Origin: Helianthus annuus
Lineage: Eukaryota > Streptophyta > Magnoliopsida > Asterales > Asteraceae
Length of the DNA stretch: 64,000 nt
Assembly (NCBI RefSeq): GCF_002127325.2
Contig: NC_035438.2
Coordinates: 92,345,448-92,409,447 of the forward strand
Direction of reading: 5' to 3'
Shown: positions 24,148 through 37,914 of the stretch, piece by piece
Position numbering within the stretch: the first letter of the stretch is position 1
Layout of the letters: each line of letters starts with the position of its first letter
The notes under the pieces: generated by a model
What the model saw: only the letters and a program-made list of their open reading frames with translations
What the model was told of the DNA's origin: nothing
Database searches by the model: none
Program-made: the position numbers and the translations under genes

Positions 24148-26685
24148 TGTGACAACTGTCAAAAATCCAGGTATTCGTACAATTTAATTAACCATGATTA
24201 GTGCTTAATGACTGTGCTGAATTACAAATATCTGCTTTCTGATTATTGCATCATACTTACATATGCATCACATATTGCATACTGTCACATCATTTTTACA
24301 TACAAACTCTTAGTGACATAAACGATGCACAAAGCACAGTTAGCACAGTTAGCGGATAACTCAAAAAAATGCTGACAATGTCAGTACGTAGACAAACAGT
24401 GTTTTGAGACCCTGTATGGGCCAGAGACTAAGTTTCACACTAGTATAGCGTGTAGGAAAGTAAGGATCACAAAACTGCTTCACTAGGTGATAGTTTAAGT
24501 GCCGGAAGTGCCTAAAACCCACTTAAAGTATTGAATTCAGCATATTTCAGCAAAATTCAGCATTTTAACAAGCTAATTACATGCAAAAATATGGCAAAAT
24601 GGCCCTGAATGCTTTCCTAAGTGTCGGGAATTAAAAGTGTCACAAAAGGGTACTTAAGGATCACTAAACGGAATAGTTTGACACTTTAACGAACCGGTGT
24701 CTAACCGAACAACCGGACATTACTCGAAACACCAAAATTATACTAGAGACATTGTTTTAATGTTTCTGAGCTAGTTATGATCCCCGAACACCCTAACACA
24801 CTATATAACATATCATATATATAAACACTAACTAACACACTTAACTTCTAACTAAATCACTTAACTTACCATTTAAACCTAACCAAGACCCCCCCCCCCA
24901 TTGGTGGACGGTCACCTAAGTGGCCCACCTTGATCTTGTGTAATCTCCTCTTGATCTTGCTTGGATTCACCTAGATTTGTTTAGATTATGTAGTGTACTT
25001 AACAAACACAAGACCCATTGGACAAAGCTATAAGATGGATTATAAGTGGAGCATGGACCCTCATTCTCATTCTCACTTCACACCATCATCCTTCCCTTCT
25101 CCCTCTTGCCATTCTCGACCGCAAAGAAGCACACCACCACCACTTTAATCCAATCTTCCATACAATCTATATACTCTCAAAGGTGTAAGAAGGTCTATAA
25201 GCAAGCTTGGTGGTCTTGGATCTTGAAGGACCTCTCCCATTTGCTTTTGTCCAACACTTTTGTCATCACCATCATCTTGTGTTCTTCCCTAGCCTTGTGC
25301 TAGTAGTAAGGCCCTTATGATATCTTGATACTTCATATATTGTTGGTTAATAGATGATGAACATTGTCAAACATGATGAACACTAAAAGACATAATCATA
25401 AATCTCTAACATAAGCTTATTAACATATGAAATCATGTTGATTTGTGTTTATTTGCTTCTTGATGATTGATGATTTGTGTTAGTGATGTTAGACATCATA
25501 AGGAACCTACTAGATTGTGATTAAACACATGATCTAGTAAGTTAAGGTGGTGATCTTGTGAAAGACCAAGATCATCATGCTTTATGTTTTCATGAACTTG
25601 AAAAATGAATATGATTTTATGAATGATGGAACATGTAATATGTTACTAGACATAAACTTGAATTATTTCAAAGATAGTTTTCCAAAGAAACCGAGTTAAA
25701 CCACAAGATTTACAAGAACATTGTTTTTAAAGAAAACCAACCATGTTTCTAGTGGTGAAACAAGTATAAGAATACATTGTTTACAAGAAAAATCCAAGAG
25801 AATGATTTTTGGAAAAATCATCTAGTAAGTTGTAAACACCTAAATTCTTTAAGAAAGAGATTTTTAAAGAAATAAACACACTTTAAAGGGTAACTAAACC
25901 TACTAAACACACCACCAAGTTACTACAAGTTTTTATGAAAGTTCAAGTTCATGATTATTTTGTAAATAGCTTTGTCTTAGCACATGGCAAGTGTAGATAG
26001 ATTGTTGATTGCTTATGATGATTTTTGAAAAGAAAATGATATGCTTTGATAGCATGGACACCTCCATTTTTAGGGGAAACTATGGCAAAATTTTCTAAAA
26101 ATATAAACACTTCGAAAAATATTTTCAAACAAATGTTACAAGTGTATTTTTATCATGAGCTTTCAATATAAACTTTGCCATAATTTTTGTTACAAAAATA
26201 CAAATTATTGGAGGTTGATTTTTGTAAATAAAAATAACTAAATATGTATTTGAAAGGTATATATTTAGAAGACACATGTGTGTGATTATTTGTATACTTT
26301 GTGTGTTAACTATATTATTTTAGGGATAAAATAATATAACTTAACAAATACCAAGAATTTACAATCCAAAATATTACCAAGAATCCCAAGGAATAAATAG
26401 ACAAGTTACACACAAAATATTGAGAAACCGAACAAAAAATGTAACTTAACAAATATTCCGGAAAATATGTTTATAAGTATATTTTTGGTAAATAATATTT
26501 TGGACACCGAAAGAATGAAAATGGGATTTTCACAATTATCACAAAGTTATATCGTATTTTGACAAGAAGGAAATATATAATTTTTGGCGACTAAAATATA
26601 TATGTTTTCTTGGAACTATTAAGAAATATAATACTTTTGGGAAAAATATACATTTTCTTGGAATACATTATTTTTGGATGAAATA

Positions 26686-26751
<66 letters not shown>

Positions 26752-28044
26752 GTGAGACTTGAAAATATATTGTTTTGGAAATATATATATTGGATATTCA
26801 TTAAGAAAATACGTACGCACCGGAATACGACGCCAATGCATGGCAAGATACAAATACAAGAATACGAATATACATGTATGAGATACCCCCATCCTTGGGA
26901 AGGAAATACGGATATAAATACTTGAGAAGTATTATTACGAAAATATTGTTTAACTATTATTCCAAAATTTATAAATATAATTTAGAGTTAAAATATTAAT
27001 TATTTTAACAAATAATTATATACTTGGAATACTACCGAAGACACTTTAAAACGTAACTCAAAGGCACTAATCTTTACCAAGTCAAGGCACGACCCGCTCG
27101 TCTAACGGACCGTAGTACGCATGTAGGTAGTCGTGTGTTCTAGAGGAAGCTTTGAGTTACATCGGATACAAGGAATGCAAAACTGTGTGTTCATGTCCCC
27201 CTTTTCTCTTAACTGTTTTCGGTTTTATAACTCTCGGGAGTGAAATACATGTTACATACTGATTACAAACAATTACAAATGGTATGATTAGCTAAGGAAT
27301 GTACTGCTAGATCACGGGAATGGGTAGGCGATTAACTTAAGACCATTAATCCTTGGATATGGACCGAGGGGCATGAGTGACAGATCTATTGGGTGTTGCG
27401 AGCCCCACCCATAGGCCTGCGAGTTGGCCGCATGTGGTGACTATGTCGTTCCGCCGGAGGGGCCGGTACGAAATACGCTTACAGGTTTGAGTGTTTCCTA
27501 TACCTTGTCACCTATATTAATGTATTAGCTACACATTAATTGATCTGTTTCTCCTTGTTGCTTCATACCAGTTTACAAGTACATACATACATACATACAA
27601 AGGTTTTCAAGGATGATTTGTGCACACATACTAAACACATGAACTCGCTCAACTTTTGTTGATGTTTTCAAACTACATGTATTTCAGGGAATTAGTAAGT
27701 GGATCTGGTTGGCGTTGAAAGTTTTATGCTGCGATAAGGAATAAAGATGTCATCCATGGTCTTTGGGTTTGGTCAGTGTGTCTTATTCCTGGACGAGACA
27801 CGTCTTCCAAACCTTAGTTACATTTATTATCTTTTGACGAGTCCTTAGTGAACTCATAAACAATTTGTATGGTTTGTAAAACTTGAATTTGAAGTCTACG
27901 TTTTAAACAATGTTGTTATGTTTTAAACTCATTTAATGGATGACAAATCTATGGTTTTATCATATAGTTGTTGTTATGATTGAATGCAATGGTATTAAGA
28001 AAGTGACATCATAATCACGCTTCCGCAAAAGTCAGGGTGTGACA
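24148..28044 (+). repeat. Element C 3' LTR (3.9 kb)
   Basis: Starts TGTGACAACTGTC and ends CGCTTCCGCAAAAGTCAGGGTGTGACA. Both ends match the element A LTR at family level, so C and A are related but diverged chromoviruses in opposite orientations. The sequence after it (CAATA) would be the target duplication. A long (AT)n run sits inside. Confidence 0.85.
26689..26748. repeat. (AT)n microsatellite in the C LTR
   Basis: About 29 uninterrupted AT dinucleotides. Confidence 0.95.
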
Positions 28045-28303
28045 CAATACATAACGTTAGTGCATTTTAAAATAACCAAAAGTTAATACAAATTTTTTAT
28101 GCATAAAATACAACATAAAATCAAGGTAAATTAAATTAGTCTTTCAAACACTAGTTATATATTAATCCCCTCATCTTAATTACACTTTAATCCCTCATCT
28201 TTAACAATATTATAGATAATTAATTACTAGTTACACTTAATCACTTTATAAAAAACTAACTACCCCCACAATTTTTAAACGGTCATAACTTTTTGTACGT
28301 TAG

Positions 28304-28334
<31 letters not shown>

Positions 28335-28360
28335 GCATACATATATATATATATGTATGC

Positions 28361-28391
<31 letters not shown>

Positions 28392-29844
28392 CTAGTCGGC
28401 TAACCGCGCGATGCGACGGAGGTGATGGTTTACAATAGGATACTCGTTTACCGTTAGTTTATCAGTCGTCTCATGATATATTGTATAGTACTTAAGTTAG
28501 TTTTCTTATTCGTGATATGTTGGCACTCGTTTTTCTATTAGTTTATCAATTCTTTGGTGATATACTTTTGTTAATTTTTTTAGTTGTAGCTTCGTCGTGA
28601 TCTATCTATGCCTTGAATGTTTTTTGAAACTTTTTAAGTGAGTACGAAGAAAATTTAAGGTTGTTAGATACGTTTAGGATGAAATGCTTACAGACATAAG
28701 ACCTATTTATCAACGTAATTAGTTTGTTATACTTTTTAACAAAATAAAAGCAACTAAATAGACTTAGATATACTTTAAAACACTTTTATTAAAATGGGCA
28801 TTTCCAATGAGCCACCTCTGAAGCACAAGAGGAAAGACTATTTTTTTGGCATTGCACCAAATCTGGAAGATTTAAATCTGGAAGATTTAGGAACAGAATC
28901 AAGTGGCAATTATTAAGTGAAAGCATTTAGACTTACCACTTTAACATGCTTAGGCTTGTAATTATGAGAGACAGAGCATAACCTCTTCATTCCAAATTGG
29001 ATATAAGTTGTTATTCCTTACAGTTGTTTGCACCTTCTAATGCCATTACACAAGCCCAAAAAAGTAAAAAAAAAAAAGAATAATTAAAATCGTCTCAAAT
29101 TATGGTTAGATTATCACCCAAATGTGACATTGTCAGCTTAGGGGATCATAATTCACATCATACCCATTTGGTGGGCTGGTGGTTAAAGAATTACAAACAG
29201 AGGGACTGACCTGCTGTCCTAATGTAAAAAAACGAAAGGATCACTTGATAGCATGTTACAAACAACAAAATTGCTGCCTTTTACCACTGTGATCTTCAAC
29301 ACTCCAATAAATTTCACCATTCCTTTCTGTTATCAGTTTCCACAAAAAGAGTAAAATACACCGGTAACCATACAGGAACAAAAAGAAAAGCAGGTGGTGT
29401 GTACCTTTAAACCTATCAATTTTGAGTAACACAATAGAATACATTAGCCCTGAATCATATATTACATTTTGCCTAGTTCTTTTGTATATGACAAGAGTTT
29501 TAGTAACCAAAAGGAACCTAAAAATGTCACGTTATCAAACTCAATACCAAACACACACAAACAATAGGTGTAGTATAAGGACAACATCAGAACAGCTCAA
29601 ACCCCTTTTCAATTCCCTTTCTTTCACCTGATTAAAAGTTGGGCCAACCAGACTATTTCGACCCATACGAAAGCCAAACAGCTCAAGGCCGGTCTAGAAG
29701 AGGTTGCAGGGTGAACAACTTCCCAGGGTCCGCTCTCCACAGGGGCCCGAAAGATAACAGTTAATGATGCTGAATTACTCTAATCAACTAAAAGCTAACA
29801 GATGTATAGATCGGTTTCTAACATTTTCATTTAGGGCAACAAAA
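28045..29844. other. Low-copy or Helitron-derived stretch between elements C and D
   Basis: No long ORF. It contains an (AT)n-rich block (28309-28391), a Helitron-like end (28392-28419) and a 40-codon plus-strand frame at 28794-28916 (MGISNEPPLKHK...) that could be a gene fragment but has no independent support. GC-rich sequence around 29685-29755 looks like a MITE remnant. Otherwise nothing recognisable. Confidence 0.4.
28392..28419 (-). mobile_element. Candidate Helitron 3' terminus
   Basis: Read on the minus strand, the sequence is CCGTCGCATCGCGCGG, then TTAGCCGA, then CTAG, followed by T. A GC-rich hairpin about ten bases before a terminal CTAG, with a T target base, is the known plant Helitron 3' end pattern. 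The element would extend rightwards; no 5' TC end was identified. Confidence 0.45.
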
Positions 29845-29849
29845 ATCTT

Positions 29850-30328
29850 TGTTGGTGCAGTTGTCTGTCGACTTCATCTTCGTTCGAGTCTTAGTGTAGG
29901 GCTGATTGTATAGTGCACGGAAATCGAGGATATGTGAATTAGTGTTGATTCCGCTCGAAATGACACAATGTCATTTCAAGCGAAATCACTTAATATCCTG
30001 ATTCCGCTCGAAAAGCTAATTGCTGATTCCGCTCCAAAATGTATTGTCTGATTCCGCTCGAAATGCACATGCATGTTCAAGCGGAACCTCAAGCCTATAT
30101 ATAGGCAGTCTCGAGCGAAATCAGGTAGTTCAGTTCTTGTATGTGACGGCGAAGCCCTGCCAAAATGTATTTGAGTCTGTAATCATGTTTAGAAGATCAA
30201 TAAACAGAGACAAATTAGTATTTTCAATGGGTCTACAAGCTAAACTAAGACAGAATCAATGAATTCTGCCTCTGATTCTGTCTGAGCACTCTTCCGATCG
30301 ACTCGTTAGGTCGTCTCACGATCCTACA
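29850..30328 (+). repeat. Element D 5' LTR
   Basis: A 479-bp LTR, TGTTGGTGCAG...CGATCCTACA, matching 51582-52059. U3 carries several copies of GATTCCGCTCGAAAT, including a near-perfect hairpin at about 29950-29991. A TATATATAG box at 30095-30103 lies just after the motif copies. Confidence 0.93.
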
Positions 30329-30330
30329 TG

Positions 30331-30342
30331 TGGTATCAGAGC
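30331..30342 (+). other. Element D primer-binding site
   Basis: TGGTATCAGAGC, two bases after the LTR; initiator tRNA-Met type. Confidence 0.93.
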
Positions 30343-30540
30343 TCAGGAGGAAGAGTTCTTACCGTTTAGCTCGTTTTCGCTGGAATATTCTGATTCCTAC
30401 ACCTTCTTTTCACAATTGTTCAAATTTTCACGGTTAAAATCGGCCAAATTTTTGACATATTGTGTAAAATTGACATTTTACAAACCCTTGAGAGTTTCAG
30501 CTTAAAATACTGCTTAAAATTGGTAAAAAATGGCTCGAAA

Positions 30541-30839
30541 CCTGATTCCGCTCGAGTGAGCATTTGGTTGATTCCGCTCGAAATTCTAAGCGGAATCAGG
30601 TTGTTCATTTGAAAAATTTTGATTTCGCTCGAACATTTGGAGCGAAATTAAAGTTTTAGACTGAATCTGTGATTCCGCTCGAGGACTCATCCTAATTCCG
30701 CTTAAACAGTAGAAGCGGAATCAGTGATTCCGCTCGAATCTTTTGATTTCTCTCGAGACCCATTGTTGATTTCGCTCCAAGGGATTAAAATCTGATTCCG
30801 CTCGAGGGTTAAATCCTGATTTCGCTTGAACTGTTATCG
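30541..30839 (+). repeat. Leader array of the D-specific motif
   Basis: More than ten direct and inverted copies of GATTCCGCTCGA and variants (GATTTCGCTCGAA, AAGCGGAATCA), irregularly spaced by 10-40 bp. The same motif fills U3 of the D LTR. Confidence 0.85.
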
Positions 30840-33097
30840 TTGTGTGTGACATCTGTGCCTCCAAGACCATCGAACAAATACCAAATCAATGAACTATTGT
30901 ATTTCATACTTGGAATTTGTATAAATATGTGTATCGTTTGCACATATCAATTCTCGTTCGATTTCAAGCTCTAAATCGCTTTCTGGAAAGTTATACGCAA
31001 ACTGGTCTGTAAACGCAGTCAGTTTAACGCGACAAACACTCCGGGATAGTGAAATAAGCTTAACATACCTTAAATAACCTTCACATAACTTAGAAATAAG
31101 TTTTGGTTGGTTTGGTGTGTCGAAAACAAGTTTGATCAATCGCAAGGACTATTTGTGTCAAACTGCGAAACTATACCAATTCGTATGATGTCAGATAGTC
31201 TGGAACTTGATCATAAGCTAAACATACCATAAATAACCTAACCATAGCTTAGAAATAAGCTTTGAGTGGTTCGGTGTGTTAAAAACATGCTTAATTGATC
31301 TTTCAGGGACTAAAAGTGTCAAAAACGACGTAAGTTTGCATTTTCGCGCATATCTTAAGTTCTGACCACATCTGGACATCCAAAATTTTTGTACACACTA
31401 AAATATTTTTATTTTAGTGATCGGCATGCAAAAATTCCATTCGTCGCTTAATTTGGATTGTTTTTGCGTTCGTTACGATTTCCATCGTAATTTAACGAAC
31501 AACGCGACCTTACGACCAAACGAGCCGACATCCGAGAGTGTTCCAAGCATATTTTGAGTCCTCTAAACTTTATTGACCTTGTAGAGCCTTGAAAATGGCT
31601 TAACGGGGGTCAAAAAGGCCTGAAATGAGCTCAAACACATGCAGGGACCTAATCTGCCAATTTGCAAACTTTGCTGATCAGGGGAGGCCAGCCGGGCCGC
31701 GTAAGCCCCCTACCTATCCTCACGCGGGCCGCGTGAGTTGCCCAGTGACCAGAAACTTGAAATTGGCTGCTGTTTGATTCTTTAGGGGCTGTTATGGTAA
31801 CTTCTTTGTGTGATGGGCAAGTTTGTGTGATCACCAAGGCTCCCAATCAGCTCCTAACACTTGTAGGGTCAAGATTATTCCTTGTTGGCCACACAAACAC
31901 TTGGAATGATCTTGTGTTCTTCATACAACTATAAATAGTAAAGCCCTCCCTTGTTTCATTTGCTCATTCATTCTTCTCTTCTTCTTCATCTGATTTGGAG
32001 AGCTTCCCAAAGTGTTTGGAGCTTTCTAATCTTCTTGGGAACTTGGTTTTCTTGTAGAAAAGATAGCAAGGACCCATTGTGAGCATTCTTTCATTCTTTT
32101 TATTGTTTTCCTAGCTTGGAAGTCAAATATAGTTTGACTTTCAGCTTTACCCACGAGTTGGTCAACGAGAAGTTCGTTTGAACTTCGCAACGTGAGCGTA
32201 ATCACGTTGGTTATAGTCCTTAGTGACTATACCAATTGATTACCACGTTGACTAGGTGTAGTGACGAGTCAAATTTTCGGTCAAAATGCGTTTTAGCACG
32301 CATTTTGCGACGGGACTACTATTAGGTATCAAAACACTTTGTTTTGATACCAAATCAGTAGGTTAAACATGCTTTGACATGTTTAACTCTTCACTAATAG
32401 TTAGTGCTTGTTTAGAGTCGTAAGTCGAGCAGTCTAAACCACCGCTTAGACTTTCAAACTCGACCCGTTTGGTCGATCTTTAGGATCCGACCAAGCATGG
32501 TTAGTGACCATAGATGCATAGGGAATAACCTTCCGAGGTTATACCTTATGGTCACCGAGTTTAAGTAGTTGTATGATAGGTAGATTATATGCCTTAGGTA
32601 AATTACCAAAATGCCCTTTTCATGCATAATTGGACTTTAAGCATATGTAACCTAACTTTTGTCACCTAAACTGATTATGCAACCTATTTAAACATGTTTA
32701 GGCATATAATACTTGTCATAGGACTAGTTAGACGTCTCGAACGCGCGTTTGCGCGCACGACGCGTTAAAGTGGCGTAAGCTACCTTAATGGGCCGCGATG
32801 GGTCGAAAACACATAGGTTAGGTTCCGATTTAGAATGTAGGCTTTGTTAAACCATATCACATGAGTTCCTACACTCATTTGGTTTACAAGACCTCATTAT
32901 TTCCGATCTTCCGATTTAGGCGTCTGTTGTTTGACTAGCGATCCGATACTAGGTACCACTTGATTCCTTGATTGCCCGAGCATTGATAGTTCACAAAATC
33001 AGGGATACCCTACAATCTCAAGTGAGTACATAGTTCCCCTATTTTATTGTTTTCAATTGTTTTGGGGTGATTCATATGTACAAACGAATTTCAAGGT

Positions 33098-33542
33098 TGT
33101 TGGTGCACGAAATGTCTGCTGACTACGTCTTATCAAGTCTTGTGTCTAGATAGGTTAAACAGATGCATAAACATGATTAAAATAGGGTTTGTATAGGTTT
33201 TAGAAAGTCTGACCGTTTGAAATAACCCTGTCCGTTTGAGGTCACCTGGCCGTTTGAACATATTGGTCGTTTGAAGCCTGACCGTTTGGGTCTCATTCAA
33301 ACGGACAGCCAGACATTATAAATAGGTGATGTTCATTTCAAACGGTTAGAGAATATGTATGTGTTTGTGAGTTGAGGTGCTGCTAAAATTTCATCAGAAT
33401 CATTGTAAAGACTTGCAATCAGTAATAGAAAGAAGAATTGAAAGGATTAAGCTGTTTTTGACTTGGTTTACTCTGTTTCCGCCTTTGTAAACTAAGATGA
33501 ACTACTTCTACTGACATTTAAGGTCATCGGAACAGTCCTACA
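33098..33542 (+). repeat. Element F 5' LTR
   Basis: TGTTGGTGCACG...ACAGTCCTACA. U3 contains repeated CCGTTTGAA motifs, including the inverted pair CCGTTTG...CAAACGG. The TATAAATA box is at about 33317-33324. Confidence 0.95.
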
Positions 33543-33544
33543 AG

Positions 33545-33556
33545 TGGTATCAGAGC
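33545..33556 (+). other. Element F primer-binding site
   Basis: TGGTATCAGAGC, two bases after the LTR. Confidence 0.93.
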
Positions 33557-33744
33557 TCAGGACGAGGAGTTCATACCGAATATAGCTTAAAATCGCCGGA
33601 TTATCTCTCTTCTACCTTTCTTTTCTGTTTTTGAATAGTTGTCACGGTTAAAATGGCTTGAAACGTTCACATATCAAACGAAATTCATTGTTAACTAATC
33701 CTTAACAATTTGGAACCAAAATTCGACCTAAAACTAATCGAAAT

Positions 33745-34060
33745 AATCATGACCGTTTGAAACTGTTCGAAGATTAATGACGTCATCCGTTTGAAACTGA
33801 TCAGTCCGTTTGAAAACCAGTACTATCGTTTGAAAATATACTGATCGTTTGAACGTATCGTTTGAACATAGCCATTCCATTTGAAAAACAAATCTATCGT
33901 TTGAAAGTGTTGTATATTCAAACGATCAAGACAGCTATCGTTTGAAAGAAATCAGTTTCGTTTGAAATCAAGTCCCATCGTTTGAAAACTTGAGCAACCG
34001 TTTGAATACATTCCGTTTGAAGCTATTGTTATTTCAAACGGACAAGTCTGTTCCGTTTGA
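33745..34060 (+). repeat. Leader array of the F-specific motif
   Basis: About fifteen copies of (C/T)CGTTTGAAA, with a few inverted TTCAAACG copies, at irregular spacing. The same motif fills U3 of the F LTR but not those of D or H. Confidence 0.87.
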
Positions 34061-34123
34061 ATTTGATACTTTACTAAATCAAAATTTTTCTAAGTGTTGT
34101 TTGATTTTATAGGTACATACACG

Positions 34124-37100
34124 ATGGACGATATTTTCTTGAATCCGTTCAGCGACATGTACGCATTCACGGGAAGTTCAGGAAACAATGATACGTCGTC
34201 GAGTAATACGAACGAGAATCAACCGTAAGAGAAAAAGAAAGAAGCTTGGGAGTCTGAAAGCGCATTTGGAACATTTAACAAACCTCCTAAGCTGATGGCT
34301 ATAGAAGATTACAGCAGGTGGGCAACAAAGTTCGAAGACTGGTTGATGGCATTCGCTTTTCCCAGCTGGAAGAGTATGAAGAATGGATATGCCGAGGGAA
34401 AGAAGAATGGTGAAGCATTGAGATCGGCTGAAGAGATTGAGAGTTTTGTGGCCGAGCAAAAGTGTGTGGCATTATTGTTTTAGTCGGTGCGGGAAGATAT
34501 CATTTCGCTGATAGATTACTCCAATGCTAAAGATTTGTGGGAGAAACTTGAAAAGAAGTGTCTTGGAAGCAAAGAGATTGTAAAGAATAAAAAGAAACTT
34601 CTTAGAAAAGAGTTTGATATGTTTGGTTGCCTTAAAAATGAATCGGTGTGTAAAATGATTGAAAGGTTCGGTCATCTGAAGCTGGAGCTTGCTCGACACA
34701 AGATCACGTATTCTGATGAAGAACTAGTTGACAAACTATTTGATTCATTACCAGACGAAGTGGATTGGAGATATTACGCGCTGATGTTGAAGAACACTAT
34801 TGCTCCTGAAGATTTGACTCTAGATGTGTTGATTGAAAGACTTGAAAGTCATGAGCTAGAACTGAAGAAAACATTTAAAGTCAATAACTCATCTTATCAG
34901 CAAAATCTGGATTTGTACTATCCGAAAAGCTTGATGCCGAAAGCTACTTCTCCGAAAACTGCATTTTCTGCTGAGAATGTTTCTCCAGCAAGTAAAGAAA
35001 GCCAAAGCAGTCCAAGCAGCGGAAGCCACAGTGGTTATCACAGTGGATCTACGTCTTCTGCAAGTCGTTCTGATGCGAAGTTTTCTTGCAATATCGCGAT
35101 AGATTTGAAGAACGCACAGAATTTTGATGAGGAGTCGGCTAAGCAACAAATGGTCTTTTTGGCATCTGTGTTGGAATCCTACGAAGGGTTGGTGGCTGGT
35201 AAGATCGGGAACACAAATCTGACGAAGGAAGATTACGACCAGATAGACCCCGAAGAAATGGAGCTGATCGACATTCGTTGGGCGATGGCAAGTGATGTTC
35301 GACGTGCTCAGCGTTTCATGGAAATTACCGGGAGAAAGACGATCGGTGGTCCGTCTACAAAGTTGGGATTCGACAAATCCAAGGTGACGTGCTTTAAGTG
35401 TAAGCAGAAGGGTTACTTCAAGCGGGAATGTAGAAACGCGTACGCTGATGAGTCAGAGAATCTGTTTAGAGACGATTACTACAAAAAGGCAATCTACCAT
35501 CAAAATAAATCTGAGCCGCCCAGATTGAAACAGTCTGAAGATAACAGAGACAAATCAAGGGCTCTGGCTGTGATTTATGACGATGAGGGGTACGATTGGA
35601 GTAAAGAAGTTCTACCAGAGGAAGATGCGGTGGGTTACGCATTCATGGCAAGCAATGATGAACCTATTCCGTGGAAAGACGAGCATACGGAAGAACAGAA
35701 GTATAAATACCGGAAGATGATTGCTGAAACCAAGATTATCAGACTTTCTGGTATCTATTTGGAAGCGAGAAGAGCAAATAGATGGGATCCAGATAGAGAA
35801 TGCTACCTTGATAGGTATGGCAACATCGCGATTGATGATAAAACGCTAGATATCGAAGCCATCATCAAGGAGTACAAAGAAGAAGATGAATACTGGCAGC
35901 ACAAGTGGTGGGTAACGCCAACTGAGAAGATGATTGAAGAAGAAAAAGAAAAGGAGAGAAAGGAGAAAGAAGAGAAAGAGAAGAAAGAAAAAGAAGATTT
36001 TGAGAAAGCAAAGCAAATTGATACTGGCTTGATTGATACTACGCAGGAGTTGACGGAAGAGAACCTGGGAAAGATGACTGACAAAGTGCTGGCCGCGAAA
36101 GCACTTGAGGTAGATTCTAAATCTGTGACTGAGTCAAAGGGCCAGGTCAGTCCAAATGTGTCAACAAATGCGTCAGGTAACAAGATTGATGGAAATGCTG
36201 ACTGCAAAAATTGCACCAAACAATGCAATTTTTGTAGCACTGTCACGTATCTTAACAATGAGAAAATCAAGAATCTGACAACAAAAGTTAAAAGTGTTGA
36301 GGATCAGATTCTCGGTCGTGACAAAACTGTAAAAGCTTCAATCGAACGGATCAAAGAATTAACGGCTCAAATTGAACTTGATAAAACTGAACGTGAGAAA
36401 ATAAAGTGTGAAAATGAAAAGTTAATTCTTGAACACCGTCAGATTTCAGAAAAGTTTGAAAAACTTAAGACTATTGTGAAAGATAGTGATGATCGTAATG
36501 GCAAAACGTTTAAAGAAAATGAACATCTAAGAGCTGTGGTAAGAATAAAAGAAGAATCAATTAACAATCAACTAGATGAAATTGCTAAACTGAAACTTAA
36601 AGTTCAAGAAGCTGAAATTGAAAATGAAAGAATTCAGTTGAAGTTAAACAGCTATAGCTCAGCAAGCTTTGTTTTGCAGCATATTGTTCCCAAACCTATG
36701 GGGAAAAACAAAGCTGCTGAGGATGTGTTTTCTGATGGAACGGGTGTAGGGTTTCACAAAGTTCCACCGCCAATTTTAGACAACTACACGAAAAAGCAGT
36801 CTAGTTTGGGGGAAATTGAGGAAGAAAGTGATGTTAAACTTCCTGAGAACATTGATGTCACGTTCACGTCTTCCAATGACGAGGGTGTCCAAAATGATGT
36901 GGTGAAAAGTGTGGTTGACAAAGTGCTTAAACCGGATTGTGACACTTCAGAGGAGGATGGGTGTTTCTTGGATAAATACATTCCGAAACAAAAGTCCAAG
37001 AACAACTTAGATGAAGAATCAAACCTTGTCATGTACAAGATGATGGGTTCGGATAAGTTGTTTTTGGATTTAGAGTTTCCGATAGAGAATGTAAACTTGA

Positions 37101-37846
37101 ACAAATTGACAAATGTTTTCAAACTTGTTGAAGTCGAGTTGTCAGCAGTGAATAATCTGAGTCGAAAGAAAGATAGGGTTTACAACAAGAAATCTGTTAA
37201 TCCACCACGTTTTTACAATAACAACATAAACAATTGGCCGGGTGGTTATCAGGGGGGTAAACCATATCAGAAAAGAAATGTTCCAAACAAGAGGTTTGTC
37301 GAAAAGAAAAGGTTTGTGAACAGTTCAAGTTCACTTGCTGATGAAGAAAAAGAAATTTTTTCAAAATCTAACAAAGAATTTTTTGAGAAGAGAGCTTCAC
37401 AGGCTTAGTCTGAAGGCACGAGTCGGGTAGCTGATACTCGTACTTGTTTTAGGTGTGAAAAGGTTGGTCATATTGCACGAAAGTGTACTTGTGTGAAGCC
37501 TAAGACTGAAGCTGTGAAAGTTCAACAGAAGAAGGTTGTTGAGAAGAAGAATGTTAAAATTGATAACATCAAAGTGAAAAATGAACCCGTAAAGAAGTTG
37601 GTAACTAAAAATGACACAGTTTACAAACGGGTTGCATTAACTCAACAGGTGTGGAAACCTAAAATTGAATCAAAAGTTGAGAAGAAAGTTTCAACTTCTG
37701 AGGTGAAAAAGGCTGAAGAATCAATTACGGTTGATTATGATGCAAATTTTCCACCTCTCAAGGCTGAAAATTTCAAAATTCAAATTGCGAGAGTCAAGGT
37801 TACACCTAAGGCTGATGAAGCCTGGGTGGACACCATGTTTGATTAA
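34124..37846 (+). pseudogene. Element F gag, one frame with three in-frame stops
   Basis: The frame begins MDDIFLNPFSDMY at 34124 and stays in phase to 37846, but has TAA at 34226, TAG at 34481 and TAG at 37406. It carries a copia-type gag (W-rich N-terminal block, then an IERFGHLKLEL region of UBN2 type). The first zinc knuckle, CFKCKQKGYFKREC near 35390, has Tyr where the family has His. A Lys/Glu-rich coiled coil covers roughly 35930-36650. A second, intact knuckle (CFRCEKVGHIARKC) lies just after the third stop. Length is unusually large for copia gag, as in SIRE-type elements. Whether the stops are read through is unknown; C-to-T decay is the simpler explanation. Confidence 0.85.
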
Positions 37847-37857
37847 ACAGTTTGAAT

Positions 37858-37894
37858 TGCCGGAGCTTCCTGGATTGCGAAGCATGAATCGGCA
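37858..37894 (+). promoter_or_regulatory. Post-gag RNA hairpin, element F copy
   Basis: The outer stem is TGCCG/CGGCA and the inner stem GCTTC/GAAGC. It lies between the gag stop and the pol ATG. D (49603-49645) and H (two copies) have the same structure with different but still complementary inner-stem bases. Confidence 0.75.
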
Positions 37895-37914
37895 TTTTTC
37901 TTGAAGTTGTTTAA

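Noticed and set aside
24892..24900. C homopolymer in the C LTR
   Set aside because: A short mononucleotide run with no associated structure; possibly a sequencing artefact.
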